64,000 nt of DNA, from positions 18,796,150-18,860,149 of the forward strand of contig NC_088709.1 in assembly GCF_963576615.1 (NCBI RefSeq), given 5' to 3'. The stretch comes from Watersipora subatra (Eukaryota; Bryozoa; Gymnolaemata; Cheilostomatida; Watersiporidae). The position numbers and the translations under genes were made by a program. The notes beneath the pieces were generated by a model. That model had not been told where the DNA came from and ran no database searches. It saw only the letters and a program-made list of their open reading frames with translations. This document shows, piece after piece, positions 12,250 to 24,200 of the stretch. Numbering within the stretch: position 1 is the stretch's first letter; each line of letters begins with the position of its first letter.

Positions 12250-14255
12250 AAGTTGGCAGTAGATCTGGTGGGACCAATGCCAGAGACTGAGAAGGGGAAC
12301 AAGTGGATTCTCGTGATCAATGATCACTTCTCAAGATGGCAGGAGCCATAGCCATTCCGGATGCAACTGCCCCGGTAGTGGCCACGACCCTGGATGAGAG
12401 GGTATTCTGCTACTTCGGCCTGCCGGAGGAGTTGCATTCGGACCAAGGAGCCCAGTTTGAATCTAAACTCATGAGCGAGTTGTGCAGGTTATGGAATGTA
12501 ACCAAGACACGGACTACCCCATACCACCCTCAAGGAAATGGAATCGTAGAGCGAAACAACCGTAGCCTGGGAGACTCATTGAGGGCCCTACTTCTCCGCC
12601 GAGGACCAACAGAATGAGACCTGTTGTTACCCCAAATCATGAGGGCGTTTCGGGGCACACCTCACTCCGCCACCGGAGAAACTGCGAACTTCATGATGAT
12701 GGGCAGGGAGCTGCGTCTGCCCGACCAGCTATCCGAATCAGTAGCCACGGACAACCAAGCCATCTAGCCCTATGTGTTGGAGTTGGCCGGTCAGCTAGAA
12801 GAAACTCACGAGATTCTCCGGGAGCGCCAGATGAAAGTAAGGGTAGAGGATGAGGAAGAGCCACCCTTGTTTGAAGTGGGAGATCTGGTGTTGTTGGTGA
12901 ATAAGCGGCGAAGAAGGGGTGAAAACCCCAAACTCCAACCCAAATACGTGGGGCCGTACACGGTCACCAAGCGTCACTCTAATAATACCTATCAAGTAGA
13001 ACGGCAGGGTCAGGTATCCATTCAGAACAAGGAACGCCTGAAGCCCTATGTTGCATGCCCAGAAGCAGATGGTAGGGCCGCGGCCACTAGGGAGCCGGCT
13101 TGGCGCCCCAACATGAGAGGAGCTACCGGCAATAGAAGGAGAAGTAGCGAAGAACCGATCGAATTGTTGCGTACCCTGGAGTTCCACGCGAGAGAACCCG
13201 CTTTCCAACCACCCCTGCGGCCTAGGGACAGGGACCCTCTTCCCGCACCCAGTAAAGGGGAAACGTTCCGAAGGCGACTACTGGAAGCCCTGACGGAGGA
13301 TGAGCATCCCCTTCCCGTGGATAGCAGTATTGAGGAGGAGCCCGTCAATGCGCCAGGACGCACAGACCCCTCGGAGTTAGGACAAAATGACCTGGGAGCC
13401 GAGTCCGATCCCATTGCCCCCCTCGATCTTCACAGACCGGATGGACAGGGAGAGGAAATGACTATAGAACCACAGGCCCATGCAGAGACTGAACAGGCAG
13501 AACCGACCCCCACCATGAACTCTAGACCGGTTCCGACCGGGGGAAAGACGCAGGTGGAGGCGGAGCCCACTGGAACCGACAGACCCGTGGAGTTGAGAAG
13601 AGATGGGAGGCCCCGAAGAACCACGGGACCACCCATCCAGTATGGGCAGGCGGTGTGTCACCAGGTCGACCCCGAGAAGAAAGATGAAGAACAGTGCCGA
13701 TACTCGGAAGAGATTAGAAATACACAGAAAAACAGAGAAAGGTACGAGATACTGAGAGCAAGAGTGGAGGACATCGAAAAGCTTCTCGAAGGGGGGAGCG
13801 TTAGCCTCGATGAAGAAGGGGAATTACAATACCGAGCGTTGAGGGACTCCATGGAAGAGTTAGAGGCAACATTGACCACCAATAGCCAGAACACGGGAAC
13901 AGGAGAAAGGGAACAGATGAAAAACTTCCAACTCTCAGAAAAGGTGAAGAGTAGCCCAGCAGCCAGAGAGAGATACGAGTTGTTAAGGAGACGTTTGGAG
14001 GACATAGATGAGCTGCTTAAAGAAGGAAGCATTGTCCTCGACGAGGAAGGAGAGTTACAATATCGAACGTTGAAAGACTCTATGGAGGAGTTGGAGGGGG
14101 TGATGACCGCAGAGATCCAAACTACCAGAACAAGTGAGAAAGGACAAACGATCTGGAACGAAGGGGCGAAGATCGCAGAGGCCGGAGAAATCTCTGAGAG
14201 AGAGATTTTCCGGCCAGGGACGATCTGGACCGGTGACTACTGGCGACACAGTTGA
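12250..14255 (+). pseudogene. Ty3/gypsy pol: integrase core and C-terminal extension, broken
   Basis: Integrase joins cDNA to chromosomal DNA. The catalytic core shows the first Asp in AVDLVGP, the second in HSDQGAQF and the Glu in NGIVERNN, with the HPQGNG block before it. The C-terminal GPY/F module is at YVGPYTV near 12950. After it comes an acidic, proline-rich tail of about 350 codons with two tandem copies of a 70-residue helical unit (RYE(I/L)LR, then LDEEGELQYR, then SMEELE; about 13740-13890 and 13970-14120). One frameshift near 12345 separates the first part; TGA 12615-12617 and TAG 12765-12767 interrupt the rest, which stays in one frame. The last open piece (12774-14255) ends in TGA. 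It is not expected to give a full enzyme. Confidence 0.8.
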
Positions 14256-14393
14256 CCCGGGTCAAGGACGAGGCTCCACCGGAAACTGGCCGCCATTGCG
14301 CTCAGTCAACCACAACGCTGCTCCTAGCCAATTCGCATACACGTCATTTCACGACTGCTCTCTGCTTCAACAGTTCGCAACTACGCTAGCCAC

Positions 14394-14945
14394 ATGGACC
14401 CGAGAAGTACCCAGTACGAAGATAAAGAATTGCAGCAACTACTCACGGAGCTTGATGGAATACTTGAGGAAACGGAGACAACCGCCACACAGACAGGCAT
14501 AGATCCAGAGCGCCGTGTCAGCGTATCTTCAACAAATCCAAAGGCCACACCAATGGCATATAAAGGGACCAAACCAAATCAGGACGATGAGATAAATGTG
14601 CGAGTGATCCGGCTAGGAACGACATCAGCCAATGAAAAGCCGACACGGAGCCAGAACCCGGCCAAACGAAAGGACTCTCCCAAGAACGTTTGGTATACGC
14701 CCGAATCCTATAAAAAGATGGAGGCCGCAGAGGACAAAGAAAAGGGAGAGTGTCGATTATGTGGATTCCAGAATAGAGAAAGCCGGGTGGTGCGACGCCA
14801 CATCAGACAACACTTCTGGCGATTTTGGTGCAAATGCCAGAATAATTTTTCTTCATTTTTCTCTATCTATAAGCATCAACGGACGGAGGAAGACATCGAG
14901 AATCACCCGCGCGTGGTGTTTCAAGTGGACGAAGAGTCTTTTTAG
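14394..14945 (+). CDS. Gypsy-borne C2H2 zinc-finger frame (unrecognised accessory ORF)
   Basis: This 183-residue open frame lies 138 bp after the pol frame and in the same reading frame. It starts MDPRSTQYED, has an acidic coiled N-terminus (LTELDGILEETET) and a basic middle, and ends in a zinc-finger region. The finger is textbook C-X2-C-X12-H-X3-H (CRLC ... HIRQH); a second, degenerate one follows (WCKC ... YKHQ). It sits where envelope-type or accessory genes are found in some gypsy elements, but it has no signal peptide or membrane segment. It may bind nucleic acid; that is inference. Confidence 0.5.
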   Translation: MDPRSTQYEDKELQQLLTELDGILEETETTATQTGIDPERRVSVSSTNPKATPMAYKGTKPNQDDEINVRVIRLGTTSANEKPTRSQNPAKRKDSPKNVWYTPESYKKMEAAEDKEKGECRLCGFQNRESRVVRRHIRQHFWRFWCKCQNNFSSFFSIYKHQRTEEDIENHPRVVFQVDEESF

Positions 14946-14996
14946 GAATTCTGCAAATACATCGGGTGAGAGAACCGCCCTCCTTTCGGCACCTGG

Positions 14997-15449
14997 TTGC
15001 CGGTCAAAAATGGGAAAGGATGGACGGCAAAGAGAAAAATAGAAACCACAAAATCAACGATTGCCATAGACCCAGGGACAGATATTCCAAACCTGACAGT
15101 CCGAGTACAAAATCGCCAAGATACCAAAGGCAGGGAGGAACCAAGTCGATCCTTCCTCTCGAGATACACTATTCCGAAAAAAATGAGACGAGGAGATACT
15201 CAACAAGAAGAGCCAATGTTGGAAATCCATGCCAGCACGGCGGATAAGGAGGGAATAGTAGAGGAACCAATCACAAAGGTACACAGGCCAACCAGCGGAG
15301 AGAAAAAGCTTCACCACTCCAACAAGAGGGAAAACTATCTCCGCCGGGCCGACCGTGAGGAAAAGGAGTATCGGCGATATCAAAGCTTAGTCCGAGCTAG
15401 CTACCATGAGGTACAGCGCTTACGTAGCTGTGCAAACCAATATCACTAG
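14997..15449 (+). CDS. Basic accessory frame of gypsy element, unrecognised
   Basis: An open frame of about 150 residues, in the same reading frame as the zinc-finger frame but after its TAG stop. It is rich in Lys, Arg and Glu and ends with a predicted helix (ADREEKEYRRYQSLVRASY). No known domain is recognised. It may be the tail of the preceding protein after a stop mutation, or a separate product. Its stop lies about 60 bp before the polypurine tract and LTR. Confidence 0.35.
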   Translation: MPVKNGKGWTAKRKIETTKSTIAIDPGTDIPNLTVRVQNRQDTKGREEPSRSFLSRYTIPKKMRRGDTQQEEPMLEIHASTADKEGIVEEPITKVHRPTSGEKKLHHSNKRENYLRRADREEKEYRRYQSLVRASYHEVQRLRSCANQYH

Positions 15450-15496
15450 GCATCTATGACTCCACCTTGGGTAAATTGTTGACCCCAGGCTAAACA

Positions 15497-16253
15497 ATTG
15501 TGGGGGAATGTGTGGAGGACGGGACTATACTAAACCATATGTTTGTGCTTGAGACCACATTATGCCTAGTCACTTATGTATATTTCTTAACCGGTTATAT
15601 AATACCCTGGTAAAACTGTTATATAATACTACATTTTTGGGCCTGCTTCACAGGCCTGCTAGCGCACCACTATGCCTATTGTCTGGGCCTGCCTCACAGG
15701 CCTGATGTAAAACAATGAATGTTATATAATTGTGGGCGGAGCAAATAGTATAAAAGGAGAAGGCATAAGCCAACTCTTTGAGATTCTGCTAACGGATTTT
15801 ATACTGTCAAGACGAAGTTATACATGTACTGATATACGCTAAATACACTATACTTATTCTTATAAACTGCCTACGTTTGATGCCTGCCTGGTTGGCATAA
15901 GGAGGATCCTTCCGCCAGAACTGCCCTGGCTTCGAAACACGAACTGCTTGGGGGAGAAACCTAAGGAAGGCTAGGGGTGGGCTACGTTACGATCGGACCT
16001 GATCAGAAATGCGATAGCATTGGAGATCAGGCCCTCCAGTAAGTAGTCGGGACCTAAACTAGCCAAGATAGGGTCTCAGAGAGCAGGCCGTGCTAGCCTT
16101 CCAAGTGAGCCTGAACTGAGGATACCCAGCCGCGGCCTGACCCGACCACTAGGTGTGTCAGGCAGGCCGATGAGGGGAAGGCCCAGTGTTCAGACTGCAC
16201 TGCCTTGCTAGGAAAAGTAAAACTGGCTCAGCTACCGGGGCCAGACTTTTACA
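15497..16253 (+). repeat. Gypsy polypurine tract and 3' LTR
   Basis: A purine tract (tgggggaatg) is followed by TGTGGAGGACGGGAC at 15511, a good LTR start. The likely end is ...cttttaca at 16253, giving about 743 bp with TG...CA ends. Inside is a TATA box (tataaaagg, 15749-15757) and a twice-repeated gggcctgc(t/c)tcacaggcctg motif (15640-15700). There is no second LTR in the window, so the right edge is an estimate. Confidence 0.6.
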
Positions 16254-17009
16254 ATACTTAAAAAGTGTCCTGGTTGTGAGCGTTTGTTTTATCTGACTGC
16301 TTATGCATAACTTTGACAACTAATTTTATATCATTGTGACTTCCACACACTGTAAATCATAATGTGGCAAACCAATGTGATAAATGCTAATTTAGGTGCC
16401 GGATTGAGTTTATGCTTCAATATAATACCTCAAAACTCATATGGCACCTATGTTTGTCAACTCCAGATGGTAAACCAAATATTTCAATGTGATATAAACC
16501 ATTTAAGGTGAGAAATGAAAATATGAACAGCAACACACCCAGTGTATTATGTAATATCAGAGGTCCACATATTGTATGTAGTAAGCTGAATAAAAGCTGT
16601 TTTTACTATTCAATGAAGAATGCAAAATATAGGTTTTTTAGTATCAAAAAGAAGAATTTCCATCAAAAAATTTTGCTGTGATGGATAGAATTATGTATGT
16701 TGTTATTTTTTACAAAAGTTATTTGGGGTTTCTGTTATTTTACAAAGCAAAGCACCGTATTACATAATGAGTTTATTTTAATCTTTAGGCTTTCTTTGTG
16801 CATTGCATAGGTGTGTTAATTAGTGACAGGTGTGAAACTTAATCTTGTTGAAAGCCCAAAGTAATTAACAGGGCCATTTCACAAGTGAGCAGCCAACTGA
16901 ACAATTGTACTGTAAGAACTACTACTTTCCACCCAAGATTCCGACTTTGCGCCGTTCCTATCGCTTTTCCTTACTGCATATACTGATATATTAAGACTTC
17001 ACCTTTTAG
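16254..17009. other. Non-coding, nothing recognised
   Basis: AT-rich sequence returns abruptly after the LTR. A short word, actgtaaatcataatgtggc, at about 16350 recurs inverted near 27880; too short to define a family. Confidence 0.4.
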
Positions 17010-17110
17010 TGGATAAAGATCATTGCAGAGGAAATTACAAACACTGAATTATACTGTGGATTTATAACACTGGGTTCAATACTGTGTGAGGGCAATAGAG
17101 CGATTACCAG
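17010..17110 (+). CDS. Possible exon, unrecognised
   Basis: Acceptor caccttttag and donor accag|gtgagt bound a 101-bp segment open in one frame (starting WIKIIAEEIT, containing CGFITLG). Its exit phase does not match the entry phase of the exon at 17765, so either an exon is missed between them or this is a chance open segment. Confidence 0.3.
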
Positions 17111-17764
17111 GTGAGTACCTGAGTAATTGTCCTATTTCTGATTTTAGGAAAATTTATCTATGTTATCTGCTCTGCTTTCTGTTTTGTGATCTTGATTTTG
17201 ATCATCAATATTTCAACCATGAATCAATAGTAGCAATCATATGAAGCAATTAACCTAGAGGTTTACTTCATGATAGAAACATACTTTGACCTAGTCCATA
17301 CATTATTGCAGTGGCAGGTGTGGTAACCGGATGGGAGGATGAGTGGGATAGCGTCTGAAGCTTTTGATCACTGGCCGTCCTTCAAACACCAGCATTATTT
17401 AAGTGGATAGTGTACATGCACGTATATTTGAATTAAACGGGAATCCTCCTTTTCACTAACTGACAGCCAGTGCAGTGTTGTATCAGGATTTATACCATTC
17501 ATCCGCAACCAGTAGGAAAGGAGTAATAGTATACCTTCTTACAAAATAACATTAACATACACAAGCGTTACACAGCCTGTAGGAGTTTTGCCCTATGTTC
17601 TGGTGTTTTTTGCTGCCCTGCCTTACTGTGATCTGCTGTTGCAATTTCAAAAGTTACATTAAAAATTCCTATCCATTTCAATTGGCCACCTCAATCTCAA
17701 TTAGCCTTTGTGATTTATTATATCTTTTTGCATTAAGTATATGTATGATTATGGATTATTTCAG

Positions 17765-17951
17765 TTCACTCAGGAGTGGAAAGAAGTGATTAAAGCATTT
17801 TATGCATCCCTGAACGTTCCTACCCTGGTCATTGGTTTTACAATAAAAAAAAAGCTGTTTGCCCTGTCTATCCAATTGGAGGAAAGATGCAAGCTACTTT
17901 CCCATGCAAAAGTCATCAAAAGCTTCATTCGAAACTTACCACCTAGTCATG
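17765..17951 (+). CDS. Exon of an unrecognised gene
   Basis: Acceptor ttatttcag, donor catg|gtatgt. It encodes about 62 residues beginning FTQEWKEVIKAF and ending IRNLPPSH, amphipathic and mostly helical, with one base left over. That base joins in phase to the next exon at 18313. The protein family is not recognised. Confidence 0.5.
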
Positions 17952-18312
17952 GTATGTAATTGCGTTATACTATGTATTGCATCGAGTTATGGCGACCAAA
18001 GCCTTCTTGATTAAACCACTGTTGGTGTCAAAACAACATATTAGAGGTTTCATCTGCATGATTTTAGTTTTTTCACACCAAAACAAAAACCTCTGGTCCC
18101 ACACAATACCCAAACCCTGATATACCCTCACAATGTTTGTTTCTTAAAGCTTTCTGGTATTCACAGCATCAATTGCCTGGCTATGGAATAGGCCATACTA
18201 AATTCAATCAAAATATCGGTGAAGATAGTCCATATGTATACCATAATCTAAAAGCTCCAACACTGAAACAAATTTTCACATGCCTGATGTGATAAACTAT
18301 ACTCTTTTTCAG

Positions 18313-18398
18313 AGGAAGAAGTATCGAAGGCTTTCTTATACCTACCTCTGGCTCTGAGAATAAAACCTCACAGACTCTACATCTTTACAAACAAGGAG
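18313..18398 (+). CDS. Next exon of the unrecognised gene, beside the Helitron
   Basis: Acceptor ctttttcag, donor gag|gtaagt. It encodes EEVSKAFLYLPLALR then HRLYIFTNKE, leaves in phase 0, and fits the preceding exon. The consensus donor lies only 15 bp before the Helitron, so the rest of the gene, if functional, must be spliced across at least the 7.9-kb insertion. No convincing continuation was found to the right. Confidence 0.5.
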
Positions 18399-19571
18399 GT
18401 AAGTTCATTCAAATCTACTATATAAACGGCAATCGTTGTCTATCTATCTGTCTATCTGTTTATCTGTCTATCTATTTGTCTGTCCGCTTTATAGAGTACC
18501 GTACTTTTCGGACTATTAGCAGTTACTTTTTTCTGATGGTTTGTGAGCTATGCGACTTATATAAGGGCGGGGCTATTCTGTGGTTTTTTCTTTCACCGCT
18601 AGGGCGCATTAACAGGAATTTCCTGTTAGTACACATATCTATACATAACCTACTATTCATCGTAGGGATGGACGATAAATACCGATATGCTAATAATATG
18701 AGTTGTCTTCTCGATATATCGAGTTACTGATAACTCCCAAATATGAGTAGTATAAATAGATTATATAACGGTCTTTTCTTTTTCGATTCGATTGTACGAA
18801 GCAAACTTAATTAATATGAGTAAGTAGTAAAATTAAATTAATAGTAAATATTAGTAGCAAATTAAATAAAATTTACTACTCATTAAATAAATTAATGAGT
18901 AGTAAATTACATCTAGTTAATATTTACTGCCAACGTGCACCGGGAAGGTCATGTGAACATTTGTTTCTTGCCACCACTGGAAAAACGATGTTCTCTATAT
19001 AGTAGATAGCTAGAATTGAACATAAGACGGAGTCTATATATTCTGAACAATAGAATGTTGCGGAGGTTGACTCACAACATACATAGGAAGAGGAACCGTC
19101 AATAACATTGATTTATGGGCTGCAACCATGTCAACATGAACTAAGCTTAAGTTAGAAAGCGGAGGTAGTCTAGAATCTTGATATTCTACCAAACGACATC
19201 ATCAGTCTAACTCAACATCTTTTCTACTATTGCGTCTCAGGCTAGAACTTCCAGGTTTAAGGAAAGATCCAATAAGATTGTTACAAGCTGGCAGAGCGTC
19301 TCTAACTAACTTGAGGTGGGAGATTCGGAGGACAAAAAGGTATTCTTTTGGAGTTCAGATTTTCAACGTGGTGGACGCACTAGGATCGAGATCAACTCAA
19401 GAACGCTATTTGAATTATAGGAAATAAGAACTCAAGGTACTTTGAATTATTACATTGATTGCCTTTATCAGTAACGTGGTTGAGATAGCTACGCTAGGTT
19501 TGATATAGTGTTGTTAAAGCATTGCCTTAGTTATAAAAGCAGTAAAAGGAGCTATAACAATATCGTAGATT

Positions 19572-20081
19572 TTGCCAACATGTTAACAAAACACTGCTAT
19601 TCGAAAAATTCATTGTACCTATACTCTGTGCATTGATAAAGCGATGCGAGGCTACGAAGCGATCCCCTACAATGTTCCTTATTTTTACAAAACCAATACT
19701 TTCACCACCATCAGAGTCAGTGCTGCTATTGCTATTTTATTTTATTGCTATTGCTATTTGCTATTTCTGCGTAATCACAAAAATCTGAATTGGCTGTAAT
19801 GTCATCAACATAAGTAATTATTTGTTTTAAACTGTAATTAAACTGTTTTTTTAAGTTGGAATATCTCAACCAAAATATTAAAATTAAATTTTAGGGCAAT
19901 TTTATAGAGAAATCTTTGGACAACACTGTCATTACTATAAAAGCCCTAAAGATCGTTGGTTATGTTATCAACGAATAATAAAATTCAGTTACTAGCAATT
20001 GCTGGGAAAATCGCAAATATGCGTCTACGGCGGTCGACCATAGAAAACGCATAAATGAGTCTACTTCAGTGAAAGGGTTAA
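19572..20081 (+). repeat. piggyBac-like MITE remnant inside Helitron
   Basis: It matches the reverse complement of the stand-alone element at 46716-47399 and the copy in the second Helitron. It ends in tcagtgaaaggg followed by TTAA at 20078-20081. Its left end is missing, replaced by unrelated sequence from about 19000 to 19570. It was already in the Helitron before the two Helitron copies separated. Confidence 0.7.
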
Positions 20082-20740
20082 AAACGTTGGATTTGCCACT
20101 GTTTGTGATAGTAAACATGTACATTCCCTTCAGCTGCTGAGTTACTTTTACTTATTTTCCAGCTACGAGTACTACAGAACTACAGTTACTACTGAACTTG
20201 CACGGGTACTGCTACTGCGTTTTACCTACTAAATTTCTACAGCGACAAAGTTAGTACGTCTTATTCAATGTTGTATTGTCTATGAATTGCCACACATCCA
20301 CTACTTAAAAACGTTGGATTTGCCACTGTTCGTGATAGTAAACGTGTTCATTTCCTTCCGCAGCTGAGTTACTTTTACTTTTTTCCAGCTACAAGTACCA
20401 CAGAACTACAGAACTTGCACGGGTGCTGCAACTGCGTTTTACCTACTAAATTTTTACTCAAAAGGTAAACACTTCTCATTCAATGTTGTATTGTATATGA
20501 ATTGCCACACATCCACTACTTGAAAACGTGGGATTTGCCACTGTTCGTGATAGTAAACATTTTCATTACCTTCCGCAAATGACTTACTTTTACTTTTTTT
20601 CCTAGCTACGAGTACTACAGCTACTACAGAACATGCATGGGCACTCCGAGCGTTGCGATAGGCGATGGTGAAAAGAAAGCAAGCAGCGTATATTACAAAA
20701 AACACACCATCTTATTCACTTTTAGAAACACTTGAAGCAG
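20081..20740 (+). repeat. Tandem repeat, about 3 units of 216-226 bp, in Helitron
   Basis: The word aaaacgttggatttgccact starts at 20081 and 20307, and a variant at 20523. Each unit continues through cagctgagttacttttactt and ccagctac(g/a)agta. The second Helitron has only one unit at the same place, so the array grew after they diverged. Confidence 0.8.
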
Positions 20741-20744
20741 TACA

Positions 20745-21235
20745 ATGCCTCCCAAAAAGCCTACAGCCCAAATGCAAGAAGAGATTGATTCCCGTAGAGA
20801 AAGAGACCGAGTTCGCAAAGCAGCAGCTAGACGAGCAGAGACTGCAGAGCAAACACAGCTACGCCTACAATGAGACAGAATAGCTACTGCATCTGCTAGA
20901 AGTGCAGAAACTGCAGAGCAAACACAGCTACGCCTACAACAAGACAGAATAGCTACTGCATGTGCTAGAAGTGCAGAAACTGCAGAGCAAACACAGCAAC
21001 GCCTACAACGAGACAGAATAGCTACTGCATCTGCTAGAAGTGCGGAAACTGCAGAGCAAACACAGCTACGCCTACAACGAAACAGAATAGCAGCTGCTGG
21101 AAGAGCAGAAACCGCTGAAAAAACGCAGGTACATCGAGAGCAGGCCAGAATAGATGCTGCAGCTGCTAGAAGTCTAGAGACTGCTGAGCTGACCTAGCAG
21201 CAACTCCCACGGCAAGATACACTACCTACAGCAGC
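20745..21235 (+). repeat. 69-bp coding tandem repeats at RepHel N-terminus
   Basis: Four to five copies of a 23-codon unit (actgcagagcaaacacagct core; RSAETAEQTQ(L/Q)RLQ(R/Q)(D/N)RIA). They predict a long charged helix. The stop codons at 20871 and 21195 are CGA-to-TGA and CAG-to-TAG changes inside the repeats; the second Helitron keeps CAG at the matching place. Confidence 0.75.
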
Positions 21236-24200
21236 TGCTTGGCCGCCACAACCTACCAGGCGCCGTGCATGGGCAAAAAACGTTGCACTTGACTACAATC
21301 CTGCAACACAGTATAGGGCCCATCAGAAATTTTTCATGGGACGAATGTCTAAAAAATATTCCAGATGTAATGCCTTATGTTGGAAAGACGAGCGGCCAGG
21401 CGTTTGTTGCAACAATGGGAAAGTTCGCCTACAACCACTCTCTGAGGATATTCCACCTGTATGGACTCACCTATTCCATGGCGCAAATCCTGATTCTGAA
21501 CATCTTTTGGGGAATATGCGAAAATATAACAGCTGTTTTCAAATGACATCATTTGGAGCTAAAAACCATTGATGAGCCTGGATTTAACCCAAATTTCAAG
21601 GTTCAGGGTCAAGTCTACCATTTGATTGGATCCTTGCTTCTGATACCGGGTGAGCAACCACAGTTCCTGCAAATCTATGTCATGGGTGACCAGCAGGCAG
21701 AGGCAGAACGTCGGCGTGGTATTGTTGAAAGAGTGCGATTAAATGTAATTCGTGAGCTGCAGGATGTTCTACACGAGCAAAACAAATATGTGCGTGATTT
21801 CAAAACTGCTCGGGAGAGGCTGCCTGAAAACACGGGTGACTTGCGAATTGTCATTCATGCTGACAAACACCCTGTTGGAGAGCATGAAAGGCGATTCAAT
21901 GCTCCTGTCATAGATGAAGTTGCCATTCAAATAGTTGGACAGCAGTTTGAAAGGCAAGATATTGTTTTGCAGTTACGTAGCAAAGAACTGCAGAGGATAT
22001 TTGAGACGCACAGAGCATATGACGCCCTGCAGTATCCACTCATTTTCTGGCGAGGTGACGATGGCTAGACTTTCAGCTGCAACAGACTGGCATTCGCACA
22101 GGAGAGCCAGGTACACGAAAGGTTTCTGCTATGGATTTTTATGCTAGCAGCCTGATGGTTCATGATAGTAGCTTCAACTACATTCACAGGTGCCGAAAGC
22201 TGTTTTTGCAGTTTGCAGTTGATATGTACGCTAAAATTGAAACTGAAAGACTTAGCTTTATCCGCCATCATCAGACACGGCTAAGAGCTGATGACTACAT
22301 CCACCTGCGATGATGATGATCGCAATGCAAACCAACTAGGTAACATGGTGATTTTACCTTCGTCTTTTACTGGCGGCCCGCGCTACATGCATGAGCGTAC
22401 ACAGGATGCCATGACATATGTGCGAAATTACGGCAGACCAGACCTTTTCATCACATTTACCTGCAACAGCAAATGGGATGAGATTTCCAATGAATTGCTG
22501 CCTGGTCAGCAAAGCTAGGACAGACACGATGTGGTTGCAAGGGTGTTTCATCTAAAACTAAAGCAACTAATGGATTACATCACCACCTGTGCAATACTTG
22601 GCGCTGTGCGATGCCATATGTACACCATTGAATGACAAAAAACGTGAACTCCCTCATGCACACATTTTAATTTGGTTATGCGATCGCATCAGGCCAGAAC
22701 AGGTTGATTGTGTCATTTCTGCAGAAATACCAAATCGAGTGGAAGACCCTGAGCTATTCAAAATTGTCACCAAGCACATGGTACATGGTCCATGTGGCCA
22801 GCTAAACCCCGGTTCACCCTGCATGAAAGATGGCACATGTACCAAGAAGTACCCTAAGGCTCTCATTAAAAACACAGTTACTGGTATAAATGGGTATCCA
22901 TTGTATCGTCTTCGTTCCGCTGATGATGGAGGTTTCACCAAACAACACACATTGCGAGCTGTTGGAGAGGCCTATGACATCACTTCGGACAATAGATGGA
23001 TAGTGCCTTACTGCCCTTTGCTGTCCAAAGTATTCAATGCACACATCGATGTCGAATTTTGCAACTCAGTGAAGTCTATCAAATACATTTGCAAATATGT
23101 CAATAAGGATAGTGATCAAGCAGTGTTCGGCTTGGAAAGAGATGGAGCACAGGCTGATGAAGTAGCTCGCTATGAGAGTGGAAGGTACATCAGTGCAAAT
23201 GAAGCAATGTGGCGCATCTTCAGTCTTCTCATTCATGCACGACACCCGACTGTCCAGCATCTGAGTGTCCATCTTGAGAATGGCCAGAGAGTGTATTTCA
23301 CTGAAGTAAATTTTCAGCAACAACTTCAAGAACCTCGTGACACTACCCTTACAGCCTTTTCAAACTTTTTACACTTGATGATTTTGCTAGGACGCTTATC
23401 TACTGCCAATTGCCAGCCTATTACACCTTTGACGCATCCACAAAATGCTGGAAGAAATGAGTTAATGGAGCTGTTGTGCTTGATCATCCTGGCATATATC
23501 AAACTGATGCCCTAGCATGGGTATACACTGTTCACCCCAACAATCGTGAATGTTTCTTTCTTCAAATCATGCTGCATCACATGGTTGGCCTAATGTCCTT
23601 TCAGCATTTAAGAACTGTTGAAGGTCATGTCTGTGCCACTTTCCATGAAGCATGCAGGCGTTTGGGGCTATTGGAAGATGATGCACAGTGGAGGGAGGCC
23701 TTGGAAGAAGCTGCAACTATACGGTCACCTTCCCAACTGCGCAAGTTGTTTGCTATTATGTTGAGCACCTGCCAGCTTTCTCACCCTCTTCAGCTGTGGC
23801 AAGAGTTTAAGGAACATTTGGCTGAAGACATCCTGTTTCATGAGCGACAACCGCTTCAGGATCAACAACTGCAGTTCACAGATAGAATGTTTAATATTGC
23901 TCTTACATTTATTGAGGACCAAGTGCTCGAGGTCACAAACAACAACCTCTCAGTTTATGGACTTCCCAGGCCTGTTAGAGTGGAGCAACCTGTTGTTTGC
24001 AGGGAAATATTACGCGAAACAGCATATGACCATGAAGAGCTTTGTCGCCATGTTGAAACCAATGAACTGCTGCTGCTGGAAGAGCAAAAAGCTGCATATA
24101 ACACAGTTTTTGAGAAAATTTAACAAAACAGTGGCGGTATGGTGTTTCTTCACGCACCAGGTTGGACCGGCAAAACCTTTGTCACTAATCTTATATTGGC

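Larger units (their letters stand above)
12240..16253 (+). mobile_element. 5'-truncated Ty3/gypsy LTR retrotransposon
   Basis: The element keeps the integrase end of pol, a long C-terminal extension, two further frames, a polypurine tract and one LTR. Upstream gag, protease, RT, RNase H and the 5' LTR are missing: the readable part begins in integrase and runs back into unassigned GC-rich sequence, then the CT-rich tract. It is clearly richer in G and C than its neighbours, which shows a separate compositional history. Frames are broken near 12345 (frameshift), at 12615 (TGA) and at 12765 (TAG), so it cannot move by itself. Confidence 0.8.

Noticed and set aside
12795..14249. Several minus-strand frames of 60-137 codons
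   Set aside because: Shadows of the GC-rich gypsy pol frame; no motifs.
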